This document shows positions 10,776 to 21,202 of a DNA stretch of 64,000 nt, piece by piece. The notes below the pieces were generated by a model that had not been told where the DNA came from, searched no databases, and worked only from the letters and a program-made list of their open reading frames with translations. The stretch covers positions 63,022,763-63,086,762 of the forward strand of contig CM075773.1 in assembly GCA_037974665.1 (NCBI GenBank). Reading direction: 5' to 3'. Numbering within the stretch: the stretch's first letter is position 1; each line of letters begins with the position of its first letter. A program made the translations under genes and the position numbers. This stretch comes from Ehretia macrophylla (taxonomy: Eukaryota; Streptophyta; Magnoliopsida; Boraginales; Ehretiaceae).

Positions 10776-11219
10776 TCAATTCTGACTTGTTAAGGATGAA
10801 ATTGTCATTTGACTCACCATAATTGTCATTATTTTCCCTAGCCACATTACTTGCTAAGAAATATTGTAGAATCTTATGGACTGCAAGACAATTTCTTTTC
10901 TATCTTATATACATAATAAGACCCCGATTACTTGATGGGAAATTTCGTACGATCTTCTGAAACATAAGACAGTTTCAATCTTATGCACACACGCAGACAC
11001 GCACACACACACACACACACAAAATGCAAACACACGCACACGCGCACGCACATATACATAGATGTATGTAATGGCTTTAGCCATTAAGGTTGTTGAATGA
11101 TTTTCAAGTGTTTATCTTTTAACTTACAAAGCTAACTCCAGCTAGGCGAGATAAGACTTGGCGTTGTTTAATTTCTATTTCAACTGATGGCTTAATTGGA
11201 AGCCTGTAGGAATTGCATG
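10776..11219. other. Intergenic, CA-type microsatellite
   Basis: A run of mixed CA/CG dinucleotides (about 10984-11056, with (AC)n and ACGC variants) is the only notable content. No gene was seen. Confidence 0.5.
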
Positions 11220-11802
11220 AGTTCAGGTGTTAAGTTATCACCTTATCTAAAAGCATCTCCCATCCTACACCTATCCTCTACTGTGACAACCAGTCAGCAT
11301 TAGCCCTTGCAGCAAATCCAGTGTATCATGCAAGGACTAAACATATTGAAATTGACTATCACTTCATAAGGGAGCAGGTCATTTCTCAGACTCTAAAAGC
11401 GTGTCACATACCTACTGCAGAACAAGTGGCAGACATTTTCACTAAATCTCTGTCCAAGGCTTTCTTCTACAACCTCAAATACAAACTTCCTCTAACTACA
11501 ACTACACTCAGTTTGAGGGGGAATAATAAGGATCTCAAGCAGACAACTCAGTCAATAGCTTAATAGTGATCATAGCAGTTCTTGTGTAATACTTGCTCAG
11601 CAAGTCAGTTCATGTATTAAGAGAAGACAACTGTCTGAAGTTGGTTACAAACTAACCAACAACTGTCAGTTAGTAGAGCTAGACTCTCTTAGGCATAGAT
11701 TAGTAGAACAGAAACTATAAATACATGTAACTGTAAACAGATTCATTAAGCAATAACATTTTCAGAAATATCTTCATTCTCTATTTCTCTCTAAATCTTT
11801 CA
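11220..11802 (+). mobile_element. Ty1/copia 3' fragment: RNase H end plus 3' LTR
   Basis: The frame from about 11230 to 11563 encodes the C-terminus of a copia polyprotein: PILYCDNQSALALAANPVYH, then the hallmark ARTKHIEIDYHFIRE and the tail AEQVADIFTKSL. Next comes a polypurine tract, TTTGAGGGGGAA (about 11512-11523), and a ~279-bp 3' LTR (about 11524-11802) ending ...AAATCTTTCA. An internal 'ctataaatac' could be its TATA box. The LTR start reads TA instead of TG, consistent with decay. Everything upstream of RNase H is missing and no second LTR or TSD was found, so this is a 5'-truncated relic. It lies in the 3' flank of YBEY, convergent with it. Confidence 0.8.
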
Positions 11803-12484
11803 TCAGGTTCAGGGCACTGAAAGAACATAGCTGTGAAATAATCACTTTGGTCATAATTTACTTTTTAAGAGTATTTTTTGAACGTTAACTTACTTTCTAA
11901 AGTATTATTAGGTTAGAAATCATAATCACTGAAACACGATATCTAACAGGCGTAAAGGGAGAATTCATGTGTCATGTATAAATCATCACAAGTAAAAAAT
12001 TAAGGCACCGTGGCCCCATGATTGACTACAATTCCAAAAAGAAAAGTCCCCAAAAGTCATGTTTTTTACCGCACTTCAACCATATCAACTGTACTTGAAC
12101 TGTTAGATAATTATAGTCAATAATTACATCACTGCTATCATCCATATTTCAGAACCGTACATGAGACTCTCACCTCATACGACTCCTCAGAGGTGACAAA
12201 TAAATCTAAGGGCCCTACTAAGAGGGCATTCTTAAAAAATAAGATTCTTGAAGGGGGAATCAAGATTCTGGGAGGCGAGAGTATTTCACTTTTCTAACAA
12301 CGGAATGAGAATTCTATTGTTAATATTAATTGACTCAAGAAGGAGAGAGATTATTTGACAAAAGCTATAATGTTAATTTAACACCGATAACCTTAGAGAA
12401 AGAACATATATGTAAAAGAATGGCAATAATAACCTTAAATAACAGTTAACTCAGGCTGTCTGTCGTGTTATATATCAGTCCAAT
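11803..12484. other. 3' flank and probable 3' UTR of the YBEY gene
   Basis: This is the sequence immediately downstream (on the minus strand) of the YBEY stop codon at 12485-12487. It should contain its 3' UTR and poly(A) site, which cannot be placed without transcripts. No other feature is supported. Confidence 0.4.
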
Positions 12485-15400
12485 TCAAAATGCATACCGG
12501 TAGATTGCATCAGCTGCTCCATCTTCATCATTGCTGATACCAATGGCATTGGCTACAGATTTTGCCTTCTCTGATCCATTATTGAGAGCGACGCCAAGAG
12601 ATGCCAGTTCGAGCATTTCAACATCATTTTCCCCATCACCAATAGCCATTATCTATAAGCAGCAGAACAGATAAAGTTCTAGATGAATAAACTACATCTC
12701 CACCATTAAACTACAAAAGTTCAAGTTCCAAGCACTGGCTTTCCAAAAATAGAAAAAAGTCTAAAAAAAAGAAAAGCCAAGTTTTATTATTCTCCATTTG
12801 CACTCTAGCGCTGATTTTAGAAATGCAACTGCATCATTTTCTTTTTTCTAAACGTTAAAGATAATGTGCACCAAGGGGGTGCATCCCAAAAACCAAACTA
12901 ACTGTACAACCTATTTATAACTTCCTGTATGCTCTTCACAGATAAATTACAAGATCCCTTAATCCAAAAAGAAAAACTATGCATCCAATTTTGCTTCACG
13001 AATGTCATCAGCATTTCCTTCTCTTCAGAGGCTCTTCTATCACATTCCATCCACATTGACTAAATGATGGCAAGAGGCATTCTTCGAATAATCTTTTTCC
13101 TCTCTTTATCCTCTTTGATTCCATTCCAAGCCTTAAACTCTAATCCCAGTCATTGCATCATTAACCATTGGAAGTCCAAAAACACTAATCACAAACACAT
13201 ACAAAATACTAAAGCAGAAGCTTCCTTTTTCCTTTTCCTTCTTTTATTATTCTCATTTTTTCCCGCGGGGGGCAGTGGTACTCAAATGAGACCAAGCATC
13301 CCTTCCTTTGTTATGAAAGCAGTAGCAAGGAAGAATCTCCCTCACAGGGAGGAAAGAGGCTTTAGATAGGAATTCCTCATTTGAGTTGCAGATCACAATG
13401 CTCCTAGAGAGGCGTTCTAACCCCTTGTTCTTTTGGAACCATCAGACTTGATTCAGGAAGAAATAGAACCTATTAGAACTACGCAGACGATATTCCGACA
13501 TCGGAGTTGAGTCTGTTTCTTGCATTAAGGCCATGAACCTCAACAAGGGCATAAGGCATAAGGAATGACACTATACACCATGCTGATCGATTTTTTATGA
13601 ACCAAAGTGTTCAACTTATTAATGCCCCCCCTCAGTTGTACCCAAACCCCTTCTATAGGGTGAGTAGGCACGTGTGGACCATGGGGTATACTATCAAGAT
13701 GGAGGCTGCACTTAACCTCTTGATAAGTTTAATAGGAGTACCATATCACATTAACAACCCAATATTCTACAGATTTACATGCTGTAAATTCATACATTTG
13801 CGATGGAAACAGCCAAGTTAAGAAGCTTTCATCCGATACTCCCAATACAAATCACATTTTACATTGTTTGATGTGTATTATTTTTGGTTGTGACACTTGA
13901 ATCAGAAAAACTTTACAGGCTATTTTACAATAAGTTACTTACACATTTATGTTTAATGTTGTTAGTTTAACCCGTTCACAGATATCCCTCCCTCCCTCCA
14001 GTGTCCTGTGTGTCACTATGTAAACATCCCATTAGTTTACTTTCCTTTCCCTTGGTCAAAACGTATAAGCCAATAGAAAAGATGATGTTCCAAAATCATT
14101 ATTAGTCCCAAAGGATTTCTGCAATGAAGCCAACTGAATATGTTGGGTAATCTACAAGTATAGCACAAAGGGATGCTTAGACCTCTTTTGCAACCTTTGA
14201 GAGAAAATTAAAGATCATATACACATGCAAGTTGCCCTAACTGAAAGAATTGGAGCTCAACAAGGTTAAATAGGTTCAAGAGAAGTGTTCAAGTTGTAGG
14301 AAATCAATTTGTTCTTTCTTAAGTTATCCCACTCCCTTAAAGGGTCCCTAGATATAATTGAAGCTTTAGTTCAAAAACTATTACGACAAGTTTAAAAATA
14401 ATACAGTAGAGAGAAATGAAAGAAAGACAGAACGCCATTTTCTGGCACATACCTCATTTGGAGTCACACCCAAATGATCAAGAAGCATTCTCACTCCACT
14501 CCCCTTTGAAGTCCCAGAAGGAACAATTTCAAGCATATCAGGTACAGCTTGGACAACAGATGCAACATCACCTGTTGCCTCAGCCCAGTATGGCCGAAGA
14601 GTAGTGGCCACTCCTTCAGCAGTGTCTAAGAAGATCAGCTTCTGTGAATTTAAATTACGAGTCAGGGTAAGAAAATCTTCAAAAGCAATGGCATGAGTAT
14701 CATTTCGGAGCAGAGAAATGCATGCTTGAAACTATAAACTGGTTTCTGATCTGACAATTTCCTTGGAGATGCATTATTATATTTACTGATATGAGAAGAA
14801 ACAGATAAAGCTTTAACAGCAAGCCTATTTTACAACTTATTTGAGTATTTCTTTAATTGAAATAGAACAGGAAGAATTTGTAACTTGTATATAAAAGATA
14901 ACCTGCTTTAAAATACCAGATAGGTATCAATCACAACTAGGTATATGAGATCATTATTAAGATGGCCAAAATTGGTTCCTCGCTTTATTCTCTTATTTTC
15001 ACTTTTCGTGTGAAGTACGGAGCCAGAAGAATACGTCGCCCTTGGGATATCCACACTAACAATACTTAATAGCACCAATAATCATCTACTATATTTATAT
15101 AGAAGTGCATGTAAAGTAGTTCAACCAAATGTAATGCACACCTGTATATCACCACTGGCCAAGAGTTGCTCAACCGAGGGTATGATCTCTGCCTGCCATG
15201 AGATTTCATGTGTGGCATATATTTAGTCATTTAGACATGCACACACTGAAAGAAATAGAATTAGAGGATAGATAGTGAACTGCACACCTTTGGCTCATGA
15301 TAGATAGTATGAAGTGTGTCAACTAGAGGGTGATGAAATAATGTTAAGCAACGATCTTCACTGAATGCAATGAGAGGAACTTTATGCTCGAGAGAGTAGA

Positions 15401-18400
15401 GAAATGCCTGCATTCCAGAAAACTAAATGGTAATACCGTTTTCCACGTTAAGTGCATATTAGTATTTATATCTAGATTTGAGTGCCAAGCAGAGGCATGT
15501 AGCTTTATAGTACTGAAGCAGTTCAAAGCCACGAAAGCGACTCAATTAAGAGAGAACAGGAAAGGGCCTAGGCCAAATTTCTATTGGTGCTTAAGTGGAA
15601 GAACATAGATCCTCCAGTTGGGAAGGTTAATATTTGACGATCCTCCAATTACCTATGAATGGGTAGGATTTCTCCTCGTCAGCAATAACACTACCTTATC
15701 TGAATTTCAGAAAATCACTATGATTACTCAAAATCAAACTTCTTGAGGCAAAATGATATAATTCAGAGGAAATTGAAAAATATTCCTGTTACCCCTCACC
15801 CATCCACTGGCAGAAGAGGTGAAATATCTGGATTAACAAGGATAAGCATGAAGATGTTGCTTGTGATGACGAAGTGCCACTTGCCTAAAAGGTGTAATGG
15901 TAAAAGTCAAACTCAATCAGCATTCAGGTGTAAAATGTATCTCATCTTAAAATTCAAGGTCAGATGCATTTGGCTTAATTTTTTTTGAGAAATGAAAAAA
16001 TTTATTAATGTGCACCAAGGGGGTACAACCCAAAAGTATATACATCAACTACTGAAGCGTCTAAACATATTCGCTCCATACATTAACTATGTAAAGAATC
16101 TAAACAATCTTGGATCCTATCAACATCAACTCTACAAGAACCATTAGTCCAAAAATAAAGATCATGTAAACAATGGCTTTTCACAACCGAAAGAGACAAT
16201 TCCTTCCCTTCAAAAGCTCTACAATTCCATTCCTTCCATAAACTCCAAATGATGACTGAGGGACCGTACGGATGACTTTCTTTTTGTACTTGGAAGATTT
16301 AACCCCACTCCATGTTATAATCTCCTCATGAAAAGACTTTGGCTTAATATAACATGTGCATACCAAATTAGAACAGAAAACATTAATACTTACGGGAAAC
16401 AAGAATTACCTCTCTACAGACACCTGGATCTAAGTTCCTTCTAAAAATTTCTCGACCTTGTCTGCCATACACGAGCAATCCCTGGAAACAATTCAGTTAA
16501 ATGTGAGACGTCCTGTACTGGAACTAATCAATGGCGTTACAAAGATATATTTTTACTTCATCCAAAGACGAAGAATTTTAAAAAGAGACTGCAAGCATAT
16601 TCCTCTTTCAAGAGCACCAAACTAAAGACGGCAGCTAAAAAGCTTTGATTGGACTTTTGGACTATGACTATGCACACACTTATCATTCTAGTTACATTGT
16701 TTCTCCTTCCAACTACTTTTCCTTTTCTTGTGTCAGGTTCTCTTCTTGATTTTGTTTCTGCTCCATTCCAACTGCACTGTACCTTTTAAGCTTGTTTATT
16801 CAAACAGCTAGAAAGATTGCTAGACATAATTTTCCCAAAGCTAGTCATACGAATATTTAAACAAGTAGTTGAAAACTGGCTGGATCTTCTTCTCAGGATC
16901 TAAATTACAGGCCGACAGAGAAACATCAAATTGACAAAGAATACCACAATAGCGATATTCAGATGGGAAACAATCACAAAACAGTGTATGTTTATCAAAG
17001 GAACTTGTTATACCATGGCGGTATGCCAATTGGCCTGAGACTTATCTTTAGTAATAAGCCAAAGTATATACAAATACAGAAACTCAAACCCTCAAAAAAT
17101 ACCCATTTTATAGCCCATCCCTGGCCTCACATCCAGAACCTAAATTCCCAATTCATATAATGAACATTAATTTGACAGATCATCTTCCTCTCCGGGTTGG
17201 GCCAGATTTCTGCTGAGGGATGGGGTAGAATAGAATGATAAATCATTAAATCTTCCAACAATACCAGAGTGAGTAATGACCATTTGGATACTGAAAGAGA
17301 ACACTCAATTATATCAGAATTGTTAAAAGAAAAACAAACAGATCTTTCTAAAGACATACTTGTAAGAAAACCCCAGGAGAAGATTCTGAAATTATGCCAT
17401 CTTTTCCTGCTAAATCTACCATCTTGAATATGTTTATAACAGCTGGACGAGTCTGTTCCCAGGATAAAATCAACAATTAACAATAAGGCTATGTATATGA
17501 GCACAGAACTATCTGCAGAAAGAAAACCTACAACTCTTGAGTGAAATTTGTGTAAAACCCTGTCTTTCATACTTTTCCTGTGGCTATCACAACTTTTACA
17601 CCCCTTGATGTGGCCTCCTTCAAAGCTTTTGCAGTCGATATTGAAATTTGACTTTTACTGTTCAGTAGTGTACCTTAAATCAAGAAAAGAAAATTATTAC
17701 AAGCCAATAAAACTTGAAAAAATGAAAAAAAAAAAATACTATGTATGCAGTCATACCATCCATATCGCAAAATATGTACTGAAACTTTGGTTTGTAAAAC
17801 CGAAGACTGCCTTCTCTTTTCCTGTCTTTTAACAAATTAGACATGAGATTTCTTCTGCTTCAATCTCAGAATAGCAAATATAACTTCAAAATGATTGTAA
17901 ATAATTCATAAAAGATGCACATTTATCAAATCACAAATCAGTAGGGCATAATCCTAGAATCTGTTAGGTCTCTTACCATCAGAATCCTCCATATGAGGAC
18001 TTCCATTAGTCTCAACATCATATGCACTCTGGATTAAACCTTTCCCTTTCCATCCAAGACTCTTTAGAAGAAGTTCCTCTTCTTTCTCCATTTCGGCTTC
18101 TGCCTCCTCGCTTATCTCATGATCAAAGCCCAAAAGGTGCAGCAGTCCATGAACCTGCAGGGAAAGATTATGAGAATCTCACTCCTTTGGTGTTGAACAT
18201 TATTCACAGCATTCTCTACTTTTCTTTTCATTTCTCCTACTTCATACTACCAACCTCTTATTACATGGTTATATATCCATTTTTAACTCATCTACCTCAT
18301 GTTGCAGCTACTCTTTTGATAAGCATGTAAGCAATCGTTACACCAGAGTAGATATTGCACAGGCCTTTAAAATTTTCATGCCCACAATTGCAAGAAATAT

Positions 18401-20683
18401 ATGACAAAGCACTAACTCAAAGGATTCCCCTTCTCAAACTAAGGGGAAAGTTAAATTTGAGCCAACCTTAATAGCCCAACTGCCTTAACTTGCCATGGAA
18501 GACCAAGAGATCAATCCCCCTCCCCAATGGCTATGTAGAAAATTAACAAAGCCACCCTCCTCCTCCTCCACCTCCTCCCAACCCCAAAAACAAAAGAAAA
18601 GGAAAAAGCAAAAAATTAAAAGAACTTTTACTGTCCAGTGTTACACAACGTGATGCAAACTTATGAGGAAAATACATTCTCTATTTGCAAATAAGTACAA
18701 AGGTTTAATCAAAAGATGTTCTTGTACAAAGCCAACTAGAACTTGGAATCAAATGAATCCTAGACCATCAAAAAGTGAACTTAAGGGAAGAAACAATAGG
18801 ATTAAGATGTCAGGAAAGGCAAATCTATGATAAGAAGTATGGTGCCTTCTAGATTGGTTGATTGATTTATTAGTCTGGTGATAAATAGCACAGCAACTGA
18901 ATGTATTCTGAAAGATGGAAGACACAATGTGCATGCTATAGACTCACCACTAGGATGCGTATCTCATCAAGAAGAGTATGCCCTCTTTCCTCTGCTTGTC
19001 TAGCAGCTGTCTCAACAGAAATTACTATGTCACCCAACATGAGCTGCAGAAGAAAGGCGTGTCAGGTTTGATGCATAAAATTTATAAAGAGATAATAGAT
19101 AGAGTTCTTACAATTGGAAGCTTAAGTTCAGGGAGATGCTGGGACATTGACAGGACATCAGTGGGGTGATCCTCATCCCTCCAGTCTTTATTAAGCTTGC
19201 GAATGAACTCATCATTGCAAAGAAGCACTGAGAGCTCAATACTCTCAAAGCAACCAACATCATGAATTGCAGTGTCTCTTGTCTTATACTCTGAATCTTT
19301 CAAACCATCAAAAGCTAACTTCATTGTCATTGGAACATTAAGGCGTAGCATTTCCGCAATATCCTAAAACAATTAAAAAATAATAATTTTCTTAGACTAT
19401 AACATGTCAATTGATCAAGAAACTATGAAAGCATTTATTTGAAATGACAAGAAAGATGATGAACATATTGGTTATGACACTGAAATTCCTATGTAATGAA
19501 TTTGATGTAGGAAAAGCTAGCATTATCAGATACTTTTGTGATGCAAGTTTATGCTTAATTATTCCATGAGAGAGTAAGAAAAGATTTAAACTATATGTGG
19601 TACCAAGATCAGTTTTAAAAGAAAAGACTTGGGTCATCATTGCGGTCCTTTCTTGAGATGTTGTACAGGATACAATTTCCCTCATCCTTATAAGGCTTTA
19701 TTTAGGGATAATTGCACAAAATGGTCCTCAAACTTTTTGGTGAATGCCATTTTGGTCACTTATCTTTTCTTTGAACCATCATAGTCTCTACACTTCCACA
19801 GTTACCAAATTCCAAATATTAAAAAAGAAAAAAGGCAGCACAAACATATGTCAAAGGTTGCATATTTTAATCCAAAAAACTAACAGTTCCACGCTTAAAA
19901 CCACTTTGTGCAGATGTAAAAGATCAGGGAGTCAAATGGTGCAGTTAAAAGCTTGTTGTATACAGACATTGATGTTATCATTTTCATACTAATTTGAGCA
20001 TTCCGAAGTGGATTGGAGTACATATACCTATATACAAGTGTATATATACAAATAGATATCGATATTATATACATATACACTGACCTGTTATACACACACG
20101 CGCACACATTTTAAGTCATATGCATTAGTCATTCAAAATGCTCATTAATCATTATTATTATGTTTGTAAATATCCATTTACATACATGATACATACATGT
20201 ACCACACTGCGATTCAAATGCTCAATTAGCAAAAAGTGATCATGGTAAGAAAATAAACCATGCTAATGTGTGTACATGTGCCACATCAAATTGTATATAT
20301 GCATACATACACACATACATGGATGTGAGCATTTTCTTACTAATTTGAGCATTCCGAAGAATTACATTGGGGCATGTATATACGTATACACAACTTTAAA
20401 TACACACACATATATATAGATATATATAGAGCTATAACACTCACACACTATTATATATATTACAAATAATAGACACATCAGTATATGTATGTGTGTACGT
20501 ATGAAATTCGGAATACACACAATTATACCTATACATTAACAAAATAATATAACATATATTAAATAATGTATCTATAATAATATATGTATATATACAGAAA
20601 TTTAATTAAAAATGCTCAAATTAACACGAAAATGCTAACATTAGGTTAGTAGAGTCACACTAATGTATCTTAAAAAACAAAAC

Positions 20684-20755
<72 letters not shown>

Positions 20756-21164
20756 CCAGAATTTCAAGATCATCAGGCAAATTTTCTTCGATGCAAATCT
20801 TGACATCGAGCTCCAACTCTTTCTCAGCACTTCTCTTGGCCGGCGGCGGCCTTCTTCGAAGCTTCCGATACTCTCTTCTCGACGACGCGTATATCACTTT
20901 CCCAAACCCTCGCGCATTGCGCCACCTCCGCCCGCTGCTGAAAAGGGAGGCGTCGTTATACGACGACGACGCATTATAGTCGAACAGGCGAGTTGAGGAA
21001 GGAGGAGGAGAAAGAGAATGCGCGAAATGAAGAGAGGAGAAGTTGGTCGACGCTGTGATAGACTGAGAGATGATGAGGGCGCGTGAGAGTGCACGCGCCG
21101 CCATGGAGAGGGGCGGAGGTGAGTGGAGAGTGCGGAGGAGATGAGGTGAGAGGCGGGTGAGCAT
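12485..21164 (-). CDS. YBEY: Chloroplast endoribonuclease YBEY with C-terminal Cof/HAD hydrolase domain
   Basis: Twelve exons: 21164-20757, 19363-19112, 19043-18948, 18154-17977, 17813-17757, 17673-17573, 17452-17360, 16481-16410, 15407-15288, 15192-15142, 14641-14453, 12652-12485; about 594 aa. Residues 1 to ~110 are a Ser/Arg-rich plastid transit region. The YbeY domain follows, with DEDHPTDVLS and the zinc site HGLLHLLGFDH (His254, 258, 264). The HAD domain then has motif I FCDMDGTLLNS (Asp328, Asp330), motif II VIATGK, motif III SKGSG and motif IV GDGEND (544-549). Bacterial YbeY is a metal-dependent RNase in rRNA processing; the plant fusion (as in Arabidopsis At2g25870) acts in chloroplast rRNA maturation. 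The role of the HAD half is unclear. Residue 21 (ATG near 21104) is an alternative start. The exon 4/5 acceptor is uncertain: 17813 keeps frame but is purine-rich, while the better-looking AG before 17821 does not. Introns carry LINE debris. A transposon TIR starts ~40 bp upstream. Confidence 0.9.
12840..13135 (-). mobile_element. LINE 3' fragment in the last YBEY intron
   Basis: Read on the minus strand, it encodes a decayed piece of the C-terminal region of a plant LINE polyprotein: IIRRMPLAIIWSMWMECDRR..., then FVKQNWMHSFSFWIKGSC. This resembles the IWW.W.ERN.R.F pattern after the reverse transcriptase. It ends in the shared 3' tail 'gggatgcacccccttggtgcaca'. It is 5'-truncated and in the same orientation as the host gene. 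No target duplication was identified. Confidence 0.75.
13136..14452. other. YBEY intron 11 remainder
   Basis: Intronic sequence between the LINE fragment and exon 11. Open frames at 13064-13369 and 13597-13821 show no domain. No separate element could be delimited. Confidence 0.4.
15980..16337 (-). mobile_element. 5'-truncated LINE insertion in YBEY intron 8, with target duplication
   Basis: The insert is flanked by the 11-bp direct repeat TTTGGCTTAAT at 15969-15979 and 16338-16348. The A-rich tail of the minus-strand element lies at its low-coordinate end (T run at 15980-15986). The minus strand reads FGVYGRNGIVELLKGRNC in one frame and, shifted, WKEWNCRAFEGKE and SHCLHDLYFWTNGSCRVDVD, the region downstream of the reverse transcriptase in plant L1-like elements. 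It shares its 3' tail with the fragments at 10664 and 12840. About 358 bp remain of a multi-kilobase element, which is typical 5' truncation. Confidence 0.88.
19364..20756. repeat. YBEY intron 1: AT/CA microsatellites and inverted GAGCATT motifs
   Basis: The intron is rich in TATA, TACATA and CACA simple repeats. It holds a duplicated phrase 'aatttgagcattccgaag' (about 19989 and 20340) plus several inverted copies of AATGCTCA (about 20138, 20218, 20609). A fragment at about 19705-19790, 'agggataattgcacaaaatggtcctcaaac', resembles one terminus of the MULE-like elements nearby, but no partner was found. A (TA)n run of about 64 bases (20689-20752) ends 3-4 bases from the 5' splice site of intron 1. 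Confidence 0.6.
20689..20752. repeat. (TA)n microsatellite next to the intron 1 donor
   Basis: About 32 TA units without interruption. On the minus (sense) strand the exon ends ...ATTCTG, the donor is GTAATA, and the TA run begins at once. Confidence 0.95.
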
Positions 21165-21202
21165 TCAGGTTTTTGCTTTTATGTTGTGTGTTATCAATAG
21201 TA

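Noticed and set aside
13064..13369. 101-residue open frame inside a YBEY intron
   Set aside because: It runs antisense through the LINE fragment and a pyrimidine-rich stretch; no domain.
17127..17570. 147-residue minus-strand open frame
   Set aside because: It overlaps YBEY exon 7 in a different frame and extends into introns; a shadow frame.
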